The notes under the pieces: model-generated
The model's database searches: none
The model's input: only the letters and a program-made list of their open reading frames with translations
Told to the model about the DNA's origin: nothing
Made by a program: the position numbers and the translations under genes
Source: Tropicibacter oceani
GTDB lineage: Bacteria > Pseudomonadota > Alphaproteobacteria > Rhodobacterales > Rhodobacteraceae
Direction: 5' to 3'
NCBI RefSeq assembly: GCF_029958925.1
Contig: NZ_CP124616.1
Location: 2,170,001 to 2,234,000, forward strand
DNA length: 64,000 nt
Shown here: piece by piece, positions 42,983 through 51,517 of the stretch
Position numbering within the stretch: the stretch's first letter is position 1
Layout of the letters: every line of letters starts with the position of its first letter

Positions 42983-44376
42983 CCCCGGTCGATCTGGAGG
43001 CGGTCCAGGGGAACGTGCTGGCGGGTTTCAACACAGCCCATCAGGTGTTTCTCGGGCTGCGCCTTGACGAAGGTGCCGATCTTGCACCGGTCCGCGAGAT
43101 GATGGCGCTGCTCGCGGGGCAGGTAACATCGCACGCTGAGGTCTGGCGCGACCGCAAAGTCATGAAGGATCCTGTTGAGTGCATCGGACGCAGCTGGCTC
43201 TGCGTTGGCTTGGGGCAGGCGTTGCTGAAACGCCTGCGCCCGGATGTCACCTTCTTCAGTAAATCCTTCCGGAACGGTTACGCGGCGCGCCGGTTCTTGC
43301 TGCAGGATCTTTCGCAGCCAGACAGCTGGCGGTTCGGGGGCGCGGCCGCGACGCGGCTCGACATGCTCTTTATCGTTGCCGGCAACGACCGGGGCAGCAC
43401 CCAAGAGGCCGCCGCCCGCCATCTGGCGAGGGCTCAAGAAGCCGGGTTTGCCAGGTTGTGGCAAGAGGAAGGGGCCCGCATTCCCGGCGACAAGGAGCAT
43501 TTCGGCTTTCGCGACGGGATAGCACAGCCGCGCCCAGCACTCGGCCATGGCGACGACCCTGAAGATGCCCAGGCGCCGGGGCAATTCATATTAGGTTATG
43601 AGAACGCGTTGGGAGAGGCGCCACCGGCCCTGGCCAGTGGCACGCGGCTGTTTTCCGATGCGGGAAGCTTCATGCAGTTGCGCCGTCTGATCCAGAAGCC
43701 GGATGCGTTCCACGGGTTCTGCCAGGATACGGCGGCGCAGTTGGCGCCGGACTGGCCGGGGCTGACCGCAGAACAGGTCGCCGCGATCATCGTCGGGCGC
43801 TGGCCGGACGGGACGCTGGTGGACACGAACAACGACGGTCTGATGGCCGCGTTGGACGGCCTTGACGCCTTTGACTTTTCAGTTGCCGCGCAAGCCGGTG
43901 GTTGTCCAACAGGTGCGCATATCCGCAAGACGAACCCTCGCCGGGGTCCGTCCGACCAGGCGGTTCCGGCCCATCAGCGATTCCTGCGGCGCGGTATCCC
44001 GTTCGACAACGGCCCCGATGACCGTGGGCTGCTGTTCGTGGCGTTCCAGTCCGATCCCGAGATGCAGGTCGATTTTGTAACCGCCAACTGGATGAACAGT
44101 GAAAGCTGCCCGGGGCGGGGCCATGACCTTCTTGTAGGTACGACGCCTGGCCCCCGCAGTATCGACGTTAGCCGCAACGGTACCTCGATCCGGATCGAAG
44201 GCGGCGACAACGAATGGATTATTCCCGACGGCGGCGCTTACCTGTTCGCGCCCAGTATTCCCGCCATTGCGGCGCTCGACTCTGCGCCTGGAGCCGTGAA
44301 AGGGTTCATGTCGTCGATGGCCGGCCGTGTCCGCAGCGGCTTGTTCGACTTGACGCGAAGCGCTCGCCGGCGCTGA
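42979..44376 (+). CDS. DyP-type haem peroxidase
   Basis: A 465-residue dye-decolourising peroxidase. It has the catalytic GFRDG motif (with the distal Asp and nearby Arg) near residue 175, the proximal haem His in CPTGAHIRKTNPR near residue 315, and the C-terminal GLLFVAFQSDPEMQVDFV. The GTG start overlaps the previous stop by four bases (GTGA) and is followed directly by DLEAVQGNVL, a typical DyP N-terminus. There is no signal peptide, so it is cytoplasmic unless exported with a partner. It uses peroxide to oxidise bulky substrates; the physiological one is unknown. Confidence 0.92.
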   Translation: MTPVDLEAVQGNVLAGFNTAHQVFLGLRLDEGADLAPVREMMALLAGQVTSHAEVWRDRKVMKDPVECIGRSWLCVGLGQALLKRLRPDVTFFSKSFRNGYAARRFLLQDLSQPDSWRFGGAAATRLDMLFIVAGNDRGSTQEAAARHLARAQEAGFARLWQEEGARIPGDKEHFGFRDGIAQPRPALGHGDDPEDAQAPGQFILGYENALGEAPPALASGTRLFSDAGSFMQLRRLIQKPDAFHGFCQDTAAQLAPDWPGLTAEQVAAIIVGRWPDGTLVDTNNDGLMAALDGLDAFDFSVAAQAGGCPTGAHIRKTNPRRGPSDQAVPAHQRFLRRGIPFDNGPDDRGLLFVAFQSDPEMQVDFVTANWMNSESCPGRGHDLLVGTTPGPRSIDVSRNGTSIRIEGGDNEWIIPDGGAYLFAPSIPAIAALDSAPGAVKGFMSSMAGRVRSGLFDLTRSARRR

Positions 44377-44522
44377 TCCCGCGTATCCACTGCCGCGAGG
44401 TCCCGAGCAATCCGGTAAGCGAAGGTGTTGTGAAGCGTTTCGATGCGTGTGTCTGACGTTAGAGCAAATGGGACAGTTCAGGTTGATTTGATTGGGGAGA
44501 ATTTAGGGCTCATCGTAAACAC

Positions 44523-45418
44523 TGAGGTGCCCCTAGTCTCCCAGACACCTGCCTTGTTCAGCTTCTGCTGTCTGATCTCATAGTCAACGGGCGACAGCAT
44601 GCTGTTGTTCGTGTGCTTGCGTTTCGGGTTGTAGAACCTCTCGATGTATTCGAACACGTCCTGCCTTGCGGCCTCGCGTGTGGGGTACGTACGGCGCCTG
44701 ATCCGTTCCCGCTTCAGGAGCTGAAAAGAAGCTCTCGGCGACCGCATTGTCATGGCAGGTCCCACGTCGGCTCATGCTTGCATCCAAACCGTGCTGGATG
44801 CGAAATGTTTGCCACTCACGGCTGGTGAACTGCGATCCTTGATCCGAATGGATCATGACCTTTTGCTTTGGCTTGCGACGCCAGGCGGCCGCCAGCAGCG
44901 CCTGCAACGCCAAATCCGTCGTCATCCGCGACTGGGCCGACCACCGAACGACACGCCTTGAGAACAGATCGATGACGACGGAAAGGTAAAGCCAGCCTTC
45001 ATGGGTTGTGATGCAAGTGATATCTGTCACCCAAACTGTGTCGGGCGCGTCGACTTCGACCTGGCGATCCAGCGTATTCTCCATAACGATCGCCGGCGAG
45101 CCGCCATATCGACCAGGACGACGCCTGTATCCAATCTGCGCGGCAATACCAGCCAGGCCGGCCAAACGCGCGACACGGTTCTTCTAGCAGGCCTCACCTT
45201 GATCACACAGATCGTCGTGCAGCTTGCGATAGCCATAGACCTTGCCGCTGTCCGTCCAGGCCTGACGGATCAATTCGGTCTGCCGCGCATCTTCCTGCGC
45301 GCTGGCTTAACGGTTCCTTAAGCCACGCATGGAAGCCGCTGACGTGGACCATCAACACGTGGCACATCGTCCGAACTGAAAACTCTGACCGATGAGCCCG
45401 GATGAAGCCATACTTCAA
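44523..45418 (-). pseudogene. IS3-family transposase orfB, broken
   Basis: OrfB (integrase core) starts with TTG overlapping the orfA stop (MKYGFIRAHRSEF). It is interrupted by a frameshift near 45300, an in-frame TAG at 45186-45188, and a second frameshift near 44735. Between these lie recognisable core motifs: VWVTDITCITTHEGWLYLS (Asp), HSDQGSQFTSREW (Asp) and NAVAESFF (Glu), with the C-terminus (YIERFYNPKRKHTNNSMLSP) in another frame. No functional transposase can be made without extensive recoding. Confidence 0.85.
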
Positions 45419-45696
45419 CGGGACTCTCGCGCGAAGTATGTTGCGGCCTTTTTCAGGATAGCCCGCTCTTGGGTGACGCGGGCCAGTTCCTTCTTCACCC
45501 GTCTGAGCTCGGCAGCCAAATCCGCCTCCGCCTCCCGGACCTTGGCCGGCTCCGCAAATTGCGCCTTCCAGGTGTAGAGCGAATTGCTGCTGACCCCGAG
45601 CCGTTTGGCCACCTCGCTGACCGCATAGCCGCGATCAACAACCTGCGCGACGGCGCCCCTTTTGAACTCGTCTGCAAACCGATTTTGCGATGACAT
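45415..45696 (-). CDS. IS3-family transposase orfA
   Basis: An intact 93-residue helix-turn-helix protein (FADEFKRGAVAQVVDRGYAV, VAKRLGVSSNSLYTWKAQF) with a C-terminal leucine-zipper-like helix (AELRRVKKELARVTQERAIL). In active IS3 elements it is joined to OrfB by programmed -1 frameshifting. Because orfB is broken here, this is probably a remnant. Confidence 0.85.
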   Translation of the reverse strand: MSSQNRFADEFKRGAVAQVVDRGYAVSEVAKRLGVSSNSLYTWKAQFAEPAKVREAEADLAAELRRVKKELARVTQERAILKKAATYFARESR

Positions 45697-45762
45697 TCGC
45701 GCTTATCCTTGGCTACCAAAATTACCAAGCAAAGCGTCTACAAATCTACGGGCACCTCACAG

Positions 45763-45912
45763 TTAGGTGCTTTCGTCGAGCAACGAGTCCACAATAATCG
45801 ATGCAGTCTCGACAGAATACGTACGCGTGATCGTCTCCTCTCGGCTGCGGATGATAGTGAAGCTGACCTTGCCGACGCTTCCTTTGGGGTGAAGCAAGCG
45901 GACATTATCCAT
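45763..45912 (-). CDS. possible 49-residue small protein between IS3 remnant and integrase
   Basis: A short frame beginning MDNVRLLHPKGSVGKVSFTI and ending SIIVDSLLDEST, its stop just outside the IS3 inverted repeat. The composition looks protein-like, but there is no good ribosome site and no known family. It may be the remnant of a gene cut by IS3. The rest of the 45760-46075 gap shows nothing I can identify. Confidence 0.3.
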   Translation of the reverse strand: MDNVRLLHPKGSVGKVSFTIIRSREETITRTYSVETASIIVDSLLDEST

Positions 45913-46075
45913 GGCCTATAGGTAGGCGGCGGCTGGCGAATTTCGACGGTCGGAGGGTTTTGAGTGTTCCATTGCAAGAAACTGGTTCCCTGCGATTCAC
46001 TACGGAAATTCTTGCCAAAAACACGATGGTAGTGAGGGGCGCCGGGAGGAGTTTTCAGAGCGCCCAGCACCTGTG

Positions 46076-47230
46076 TCAGAGGGGGGCAAACAAAATATCC
46101 CACCATTTCCAGCCGGCGAATTTGTCGCTGACTTGGTTTACGTGAATGTAGCGCGACAGGCTGCCGTCGGGGGCGTGGCCGGTATATTTCAGGATGATGT
46201 CGCGGCTACCGCCGTCGAGGCCCGTTTCGAAGAAGCGTGAGATTGCTTCATGCCTGAGGTCATGAAAACGAAGATCCTTAATGCCAAGTAGCTTGCATGC
46301 GTCGGTGAAACGACGGCTGACGGTATCAGGGTTGTAAGCAAAGACTCGCTCGTTATTCCTTGGCATTGACTTGATAAGTTTCATGCCTTCATCCGTGATC
46401 CACACGACTACGTCGTTGCCAGCTGTCTGCCGTGGGTGCTTCATGTTTCGGATTGTTAAGCGCGCCATATTCTCATCCACATCGCTCCAAGGAATAGAGC
46501 ACAGCGCCTCCTGGCGATGACCCAGAGTAATGGCGGCGCCAATGACTTTATGCATCGGTACGCGTCGACGGTCGGCCAGAAAGCTGTCATAAAAATGGCT
46601 CATCAGCCGGTCCAACTCTTCCAGTGTCGGTCTCCGGTCGCGCTTAGCCGAGCGGCCAATCAAGTTTTGGTGTTTCAACGTCCGCATGGCTGTTTCGAAG
46701 GCTGAAATCGGCAAATCCAGCTTGCAGATGGGTCCACCATACAGGAACACTGTGCGTAATGTTGCCAAGTAGCTGTTTACCGTCTGTGGCTTGCGGGGCT
46801 TCAGCTCATAGTGTTCGGGGCAATCGGCGTCGGGATCTGCGGGTGGGGCCTGGACTCCGTTCAGAAGGTCCCGAGCCAGGCAAAAGAAAGCGTGGTCGTC
46901 GGTTTCCTCTACAGCCATGCCGCCGACGTCGAGCCTTTGGAGATAAGCGAGGGTCGCAGTCTTTGTCTTGCCAAAACCTTCAGGAGATGCGTCGCAATAG
47001 GCTTGGATGACATCCGACCATGTCTTGCGCTGTCGCGCTGCGACTGCGCGCTCGACAGCGCCTTTCGCCTTTGGGTCGCGCTCGGTCTTTTTCAGCCAAC
47101 GTTTTGCAGCCTGTTCGTTCTGAAACGTTTCGGTCTTGGTGAGAATGACCTTGCCAGCCTTCTTCTTGCGAATGACGGCCGTGTAGCTGTGTGAGCCGTC
47201 TTTCTTCTTGCGCTGCATGATGGTACCCAT
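46076..47230 (-). CDS. tyrosine recombinase, dusA-site integrase
   Basis: A 384-residue site-specific recombinase. The N-terminal arm/core-binding part (MQRKKKDGSHSYTAVIRKKK) is followed by the SAM-like region and the catalytic domain with Arg in LGHRQEALCSIPW, HDLRHEAISRF (H-x-x-R), TGH in LKYTGHAPDGS, and the Tyr nucleophile in LSRYIH. All catalytic residues are present. ATG 47230 was chosen because the domain begins there; a longer frame runs into the attR repeat. Its position beside dusA and the flanking repeats identify it as the enzyme that moved this island. Confidence 0.92.
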   Translation of the reverse strand: MGTIMQRKKKDGSHSYTAVIRKKKAGKVILTKTETFQNEQAAKRWLKKTERDPKAKGAVERAVAARQRKTWSDVIQAYCDASPEGFGKTKTATLAYLQRLDVGGMAVEETDDHAFFCLARDLLNGVQAPPADPDADCPEHYELKPRKPQTVNSYLATLRTVFLYGGPICKLDLPISAFETAMRTLKHQNLIGRSAKRDRRPTLEELDRLMSHFYDSFLADRRRVPMHKVIGAAITLGHRQEALCSIPWSDVDENMARLTIRNMKHPRQTAGNDVVVWITDEGMKLIKSMPRNNERVFAYNPDTVSRRFTDACKLLGIKDLRFHDLRHEAISRFFETGLDGGSRDIILKYTGHAPDGSLSRYIHVNQVSDKFAGWKWWDILFAPL

Positions 47231-47424
47231 CGGTTCGCCTTTTCGAGAATTCGTTGTCGATGTTGAGGAGATCGATCCGGGTCCGGGCCCACGGACGGAC
47301 AATTGATCAGGGTTTAATATCTCGGGCTCGGACGAGTGTTCGGAGACCAGGCCGAGACCACTCGGAGGGCCCCTCGGGGTGCCCTGCCAAGAGGCGAAAA
47401 ACCGGTGCAACAATTCCGGGTCGG

Positions 47425-47576
47425 TGCAACATCTTGTTGCACTCACCCCAAAAACGGGGGCAAACGGCCCCAAAACCGAGGAAAACCGAGCCGATGTCCG
47501 ATCGCGCTGAGCCAGTAAAACAAGGGGCCGCAGACCTCCGCCGGGCGGCCCGCCTGTCCGTCGCACCGATGATGGA
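47425..47576 (+). repeat. right 152-bp repeat of the dusA island (attR side)
   Basis: Direct repeat of 39233-39384. It contains the leader palindrome GTGCAACA-tct-TGTTGCAC (47424-47442), ACGGGGGCAAAC, a 22-base identical block (47525-47546) and GCACCGATGATGGA (47563-47576) in the codons for dusA APMMD. This copy provides the functional dusA start. Confidence 0.8.
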
Positions 47577-48522
47577 CTGGACCGATCGCCATTGCCGGTA
47601 TCTTCATCGGCTGATCAGTCAGCGCGCGCTGCTGTATACCGAGATGGTGACCGCCCCCGCACTGGTGCGCGGCGGGGCGCTGCATCTGCTGGACCACAAC
47701 CCCGAAGAACACCCCGTCGCGCTGCAGCTGGGCGGCTCTGACCCGGCCGAGCTGGCCATGGCGGCGCGGCTGGGCCAGCAGGCGGGCTATGACGAAATCA
47801 ACCTCAATTGCGGCTGTCCCAGCGACCGTGTGCAATCGGGCACCTTTGGCGCTGTCCTGATGAAACATCCCGGACTGGTGGCTGACTGCGTGGCGGCCAT
47901 GCGGGCCGTCGTCGATGTCGAGGTGACGGTCAAATGCCGGATCGGCGTCGATGACCAGGACCCCGAAGAGGTGCTGCCCGAATTCCTGGCGCGCATCGTC
48001 GCGGCGGGCTGCGAACGGGTGACCATCCATGCCCGCAAGGCCTGGCTTCAGGGGCTGTCGCCCAAGGAAAACAGGGATATCCCGCCGCTGGACTATTACC
48101 TAGTCCAGCGCATGAAGCAGCTGTTTCCCAACCTGCACATCTCGATCAACGGCGGCGTCGACAGCCTTGACCAGGCGCTGGCGCTGCTGGACAGCGGGCT
48201 GGACGGGGTGATGATCGGGCGCGCCGCCTATCACCAACCCTGGGACATCCTCGGCGCCGCCGATCACCGTGTCTTTGGCGCCGCGCCGGTGGCGACGACC
48301 CCGCAGGCCGTGGCGCTGCAAATGCTGCCCTACATCGAGCGGCACTTGACCTCGGGCGGCAAACTGCATCAGGTGACACGCCATATGCTGGGCCTTTTCG
48401 CAGGACGCCCCGGTGCGCGGAACTGGCGGCGGGTCCTGTCCGAAGGGGCAAGCCGGCCAGGCGCCGGGCCGGAGCTGGTCCATGAGGCGCTGCACCAGAT
48501 CGAGCAAGGACAAACCGCATGA
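47494..48522 (+). CDS. dusA: tRNA-dihydrouridine(20/20a) synthase DusA
   Basis: Flavin enzyme that reduces uridines 20 and 20a in the tRNA D-loop using NADPH. The 342-residue product has the DusA N-terminus RLSVAPMMDWTDRHCRYLHR, the catalytic Cys in LNCGCPSDRVQSG and FMN-phosphate-binding segments (INGGVDSL, DGVMIGRAAYHQPW). The first codons come from the island rather than the ancestral chromosome, whose own 5' fragment lies 8.2 kb upstream. The stop overlaps the next gene (ATGA). Confidence 0.95.
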   Translation: MSDRAEPVKQGAADLRRAARLSVAPMMDWTDRHCRYLHRLISQRALLYTEMVTAPALVRGGALHLLDHNPEEHPVALQLGGSDPAELAMAARLGQQAGYDEINLNCGCPSDRVQSGTFGAVLMKHPGLVADCVAAMRAVVDVEVTVKCRIGVDDQDPEEVLPEFLARIVAAGCERVTIHARKAWLQGLSPKENRDIPPLDYYLVQRMKQLFPNLHISINGGVDSLDQALALLDSGLDGVMIGRAAYHQPWDILGAADHRVFGAAPVATTPQAVALQMLPYIERHLTSGGKLHQVTRHMLGLFAGRPGARNWRRVLSEGASRPGAGPELVHEALHQIEQGQTA

Positions 48523-49340
48523 CCCAGGACCTTTCCACGCTTTTGCCGCTGCTGTTGCTGCTTTTGGCCTCGTCGGCCTTTGCCGGAGTGCTGGCGGGGC
48601 TGTTCGGCGTCGGCGGCGGCATCGTGCTGGTGCCGGTCTTTTACTTTGTCTTTGCCGGGCTGGGCTTTGACGGCCCGCAACTGATGCAGGTTTGCCTTGC
48701 GACCTCGCTGGCGTCGATCATCGTGACCTCGATCCGGTCGGTGCATTCGCACAACAAGAAGGGCGCGGTGGACTGGGAGGTGCTGAAGACATGGGCCCCC
48801 GGCATCGTGATCGGCGCGGTGATCGGGATGTTGACGGCGGCGGGGCTTCGGTCCGCCGTGCTGGCGGTGATCTTTGGCGTGCTGGCGGGGCTGGTCGGGC
48901 TGTACATGGCCTTTGGCAAGGCGCATTGGCGGCTGGCGCAGCAGATGCCCACAGGCCTGAGCCGCGCGATCCTGTCGCCGCTTGTGGGGTTCCTGTCGGT
49001 GCTGATGGGCATTGGCGGCGGCAGCTTTGGCGTGCCGCTGATGACGCTTTACAACATGCCCATCCACCGGGCGGTGGCGACGGCGGCGGGCTTTGGCCTG
49101 CTGATCGCGGTGCCTTCGGTTATCGGCTTTTTGATGCTGGGCGTGACGGGCGCGCCGCCCTATACCGTCGGGGCGGTGAACATCCCGGCCTTTTTGATCG
49201 CGGTATCGATGACGCTGATCACCACGCCCTGGGGTGCGAAGATGGCCCATGCGCTGCCCGCGCTGACCCTGCGCCGGACCTTTGCGGTCTTTATCCTGAT
49301 CGTTGCCGCCAACATGCTGCGCAAGGCGCTTTGGGGCTGA
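48519..49340 (+). CDS. TauE/SafE-family membrane exporter
   Basis: A 273-residue protein with about eight transmembrane helices and the two-fold repeated family signature: GLFGVGGGIVLVPVFYFVF near residues 27-45 and MGIGGGSFGVPLMTLYNMP near 165-183. The family exports sulfite, sulfoacetate or other organosulfur anions; the substrate here is unknown. The ATG overlaps the dusA stop by four bases, so it is translated from the dusA message. Confidence 0.9.
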   Translation: MTQDLSTLLPLLLLLLASSAFAGVLAGLFGVGGGIVLVPVFYFVFAGLGFDGPQLMQVCLATSLASIIVTSIRSVHSHNKKGAVDWEVLKTWAPGIVIGAVIGMLTAAGLRSAVLAVIFGVLAGLVGLYMAFGKAHWRLAQQMPTGLSRAILSPLVGFLSVLMGIGGGSFGVPLMTLYNMPIHRAVATAAGFGLLIAVPSVIGFLMLGVTGAPPYTVGAVNIPAFLIAVSMTLITTPWGAKMAHALPALTLRRTFAVFILIVAANMLRKALWG

Positions 49341-49424
49341 GCCATCCGCGCGGCGACAGCTTTGCGCAACCACTGATTGCCGCGCGGGGGCCGCCGTGGA
49401 AACAATGCCCGTCCTTGGCCGTCA

Positions 49425-49452
49425 TTGTCGCGATCCATGCCTCTAATATAAT
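49425..49452 (+). promoter_or_regulatory. candidate sigma-70 promoter of the RTX gene
   Basis: TTGTCG, a 16-base spacer and a perfect TATAAT lie in an unusually A/T-rich stretch about 50 bases before the RTX start. The rest of the 49341-49499 gap shows no gene. Confidence 0.45.
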
Positions 49453-49499
49453 AAAAACATTGGCAAAAATGTGTTCTTCATGAATTATTAACCCGGTTC

Positions 49500-50723
49500 A
49501 TGTGGGGAAACGTCATGCTGTTACTTTTGTCTTTGCTTCCTGTTCTTTTGCTTGCCGGTCTGGTTGGGGTCGATTGGGGCGGCAGCGATGACGACGACGA
49601 CCGGGACGTGGCCGAACCCGATCCCACCGAAGGCACGGAAGGCGACGACCAGATCGAACTGGGCGACGGCGACAACGTCTTTCGCGGCCTGGGCGGCAAC
49701 GATCTGGTTTATTCCCGTGGTGGCGATGACGACCTGCTCGGCGGCGACGGCGACGATACGCTGAACGGCGGCGCCGGGGCGGATGTGCTGAACGGACAGG
49801 CGGGGACGGACCTGCTGAAGGGCGGGGAGGGTGACGACACGCTTGGCGGTGGCACCGGCAATGACAACCTGCGCGGCGAAGGTGGCGATGACAGCCTTTT
49901 GGGCATGGATGGCAACGACAAGCTGTTCGGCGGCGAAGGGCTGAACTATCTCGACGGCGGCAGCGGCGCGGACACCATCCGGGGCGGCAGCGCATCCGAT
50001 ACCGTGCAGGGCGGCATCGGCAACGACCTGATCGACGCCATGGACGGCGACGACCTGGTCTTTGGCGGTGATGGCAACGACACGATCTATGATGAAAGGG
50101 GCCAGGACAGCCTGAGCGGCGGGGACGGTGACGATCTGATGGTGATGAACACCTACGGATCAGGCGATCCTGAAAACGACGATGTCCTGAACGGCGACGC
50201 GGGCAACGATTCGATCTATGCCGGGAATTCCGATGATCTGCTGGACGGCGGCAGCGGTGACGACCTGCTGGTCGGCAAGAATGGCGATGACACGATCCGG
50301 GGCGACAGCGGCAACGACAGCCTTCTGGGCGGCAGCGGCGACGATGTCCTGATCGGCGGCACCGGCAACGACTCGATCGACGCAGGCAGCGGGGCGGCGA
50401 ACCTGGCCTGGGGAGGGACGGGGGCCGATGTCTTCGAGGTTGATCTGTCGCAGCGCGGGATCGGCGTGCAGGGAGAACCGGCCTTCGGGGTCCAGATCCA
50501 GGATTTCATCACCACCGGGTCCGAAGCGGACGTTCTGGAAATCACGCTTGGCAGTGGCGATGTGGCGGCAGATATCTCGGTCCAACCGCTGGGCACGTCA
50601 GGCGATGTGGTTGTCTTGCTGGATGCTGACGGCGTGACGTCGACGGTGGCCGTCATCGTTGGCGGGGTCGCCAACGGGTTTTCGTCGGACAACATCGTGC
50701 TGGTCACAACCGGCGCGGCCTGA
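49500..50723 (+). CDS. RTX calcium-binding repeat protein
   Basis: A 407-residue protein. A short hydrophobic N-terminus (LLLLSLLPVLLLAGLVG) and an acidic stretch (GSDDDDDRDVAEPD) lead into about 15 nonapeptide repeats of the GGxGxDxxx type from residue 60 to 310 (GGDGDDTLNGGAGADVL is one example), the calcium beta-roll fold. The C-terminal 90 residues (VFEVDLSQRGIGVQ, DVLEITLGSGDVAAD) resemble the tail domain of type I secreted RTX proteins. ATG 49515, after GGGGA, is an alternative start. No enzymatic domain is visible; surface or biofilm roles are inferred. Confidence 0.85.
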   Translation: MWGNVMLLLLSLLPVLLLAGLVGVDWGGSDDDDDRDVAEPDPTEGTEGDDQIELGDGDNVFRGLGGNDLVYSRGGDDDLLGGDGDDTLNGGAGADVLNGQAGTDLLKGGEGDDTLGGGTGNDNLRGEGGDDSLLGMDGNDKLFGGEGLNYLDGGSGADTIRGGSASDTVQGGIGNDLIDAMDGDDLVFGGDGNDTIYDERGQDSLSGGDGDDLMVMNTYGSGDPENDDVLNGDAGNDSIYAGNSDDLLDGGSGDDLLVGKNGDDTIRGDSGNDSLLGGSGDDVLIGGTGNDSIDAGSGAANLAWGGTGADVFEVDLSQRGIGVQGEPAFGVQIQDFITTGSEADVLEITLGSGDVAADISVQPLGTSGDVVVLLDADGVTSTVAVIVGGVANGFSSDNIVLVTTGAA

Positions 50724-50743
50724 CACCTGACCGCGAAACAGGC

Positions 50744-50772
50744 AAGGGCCGTCCCCCGGGGGGCGGCCCTTT
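50744..50772 (+). terminator. terminator after the RTX gene
   Basis: Stem AAGGGCCG/CGGCCCTT with a C/G-rich inner loop that can extend the pairing, ending in TTT. It sits 20 bases past the RTX stop and faces the convergent DUF1289 gene. Confidence 0.6.
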
Positions 50773-50805
50773 GGCATGCGGCAGCACCGCGCCGGGCGCG
50801 GGCGT

Positions 50806-51042
50806 TCAGCCCTGCCGCTTGAGCCGCGCGGCGCGCCCACCGCGGCGCTGCGCCAATTGCGGCGCGCGGGCGGGCAGATCGGCCATGACGGCGCGGCGGT
50901 CTTCGGGGGTCATGCGCGACCACTGGGTGATCTCGTCGATCGAACGGAAACAGCCGGTGCACAGACGCGCCTCGGGGTGGATGACGCAGACCTTGGTGCA
51001 GGGGCTTTCCACCTCGTCACGTTTCCAGATGTCGTCGCTCAT
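50806..51042 (-). CDS. DUF1289 protein
   Basis: A 78-residue protein with the DUF1289 pattern of four Cys: ESPCTKVCVIHPEARLCTGC, followed by FRSIDEITQWSRMTPEDRRA. The cysteines suggest a metal or Fe-S site, but the function of the family is unknown. The C-terminus is basic (RGGRAARLKRQG). It follows ruvX by four bases on the same strand. Confidence 0.92.
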   Translation of the reverse strand: MSDDIWKRDEVESPCTKVCVIHPEARLCTGCFRSIDEITQWSRMTPEDRRAVMADLPARAPQLAQRRGGRAARLKRQG

Positions 51043-51046
51043 GTCT

Positions 51047-51517
51047 TCAGCTTCCCAGATGGCGCAAACGGTCCAGCGCCCCTTGCAGGATATAGGCGGC
51101 GGCGACGTTGTCGATCAGCTCGGCGCGACGCTTTCGGGACGTATCCGCCTCGAGCAGGGCGCGTTCGGCGGCGACGGTGGACAGGCGTTCATCCCAATAG
51201 GTGATCTGCCCGTCCCAAAGCCGGTCGAAATTGCGGGCAAAGGCGCGGGTCGACTGGCAACGCGGCCCTTCCGAGCCGTCCATGTTGCGCGGCAGTCCCA
51301 GCACGATGCCGCGGATCTGGCGATGCTTGAGGATCTCCAGCAGGCGTTCCGCATCCAGCGTGAATTTCTGGCGCTTGATGGTTTCCAGCGGCGTCGCCAC
51401 GCTGCGCAGTCCGTCCGACACCGCAACGCCGATCGTCTTGGTGCCAAGGTCCAGCCCGGCAATGGCCGTCATCGGCGGGATGTCCCGCGCGAAATCGGCG
51501 ATATCGTCGTGGATCAT
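51047..51517 (-). CDS. ruvX: RuvX/YqgF pre-16S rRNA nuclease
   Basis: A 156-residue RNase H-like protein, the putative Holliday-junction resolvase/16S rRNA 5'-end maturation nuclease. The catalytic Asp lies in GLDLGTKTIGVAVSD, followed by GIVLGLPRNMDGSEG, DERLSTVAAERALLEA and the C-terminal acidic site (ELIDNVAAAYILQ). The ATG overlaps the ccmI stop by four bases (ATGA). A longer frame upstream is only the ccmI shadow. Confidence 0.93.
   Translation of the reverse strand: MIHDDIADFARDIPPMTAIAGLDLGTKTIGVAVSDGLRSVATPLETIKRQKFTLDAERLLEILKHRQIRGIVLGLPRNMDGSEGPRCQSTRAFARNFDRLWDGQITYWDERLSTVAAERALLEADTSRKRRAELIDNVAAAYILQGALDRLRHLGS

Larger units (their letters stand above)
44523..45759 (-). mobile_element. 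degenerate IS3-family insertion sequence
   Basis: About 1.24 kb bounded by inverted repeats TGAGGTGCCC (44523-44532) and GGGCACCTCA (45750-45759), with the TG...CA ends typical of IS3 elements. It holds an intact orfA and a broken orfB on the minus strand. No clear target duplication is seen. It lies between the DyP gene and the integrase. Confidence 0.85.
39385..47576. mobile_element. 8.2-kb integrative genomic island in dusA
   Basis: The island is bounded by 152-bp repeats of the dusA 5' region and carries a tyrosine recombinase at its right end, transcribed away from dusA. Known dusA-targeting integrases place prophages and islands at the codons for the conserved APMMDW motif, as seen here. 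The island supplies a replacement leader and first codons, so dusA stays intact. Cargo is a peroxidase operon, an IS5-family element and a decayed IS3-family element. The integrase region is visibly less GC-rich than the flanks. Confidence 0.85.

Noticed and set aside
45738-46106. A 122-codon minus-strand frame between the IS3 remnant and the integrase
   Set aside because: It runs through the IS3 inverted repeat and has no recognisable domain; the short frame at 45763-45912 on the same strand looks slightly more protein-like.
49620-50400. Tandem short repeats that might suggest a CRISPR or satellite
   Set aside because: They are 27-base codon repeats of GGxGxDxxx RTX motifs inside a coding region, with no constant repeat and spacer structure.
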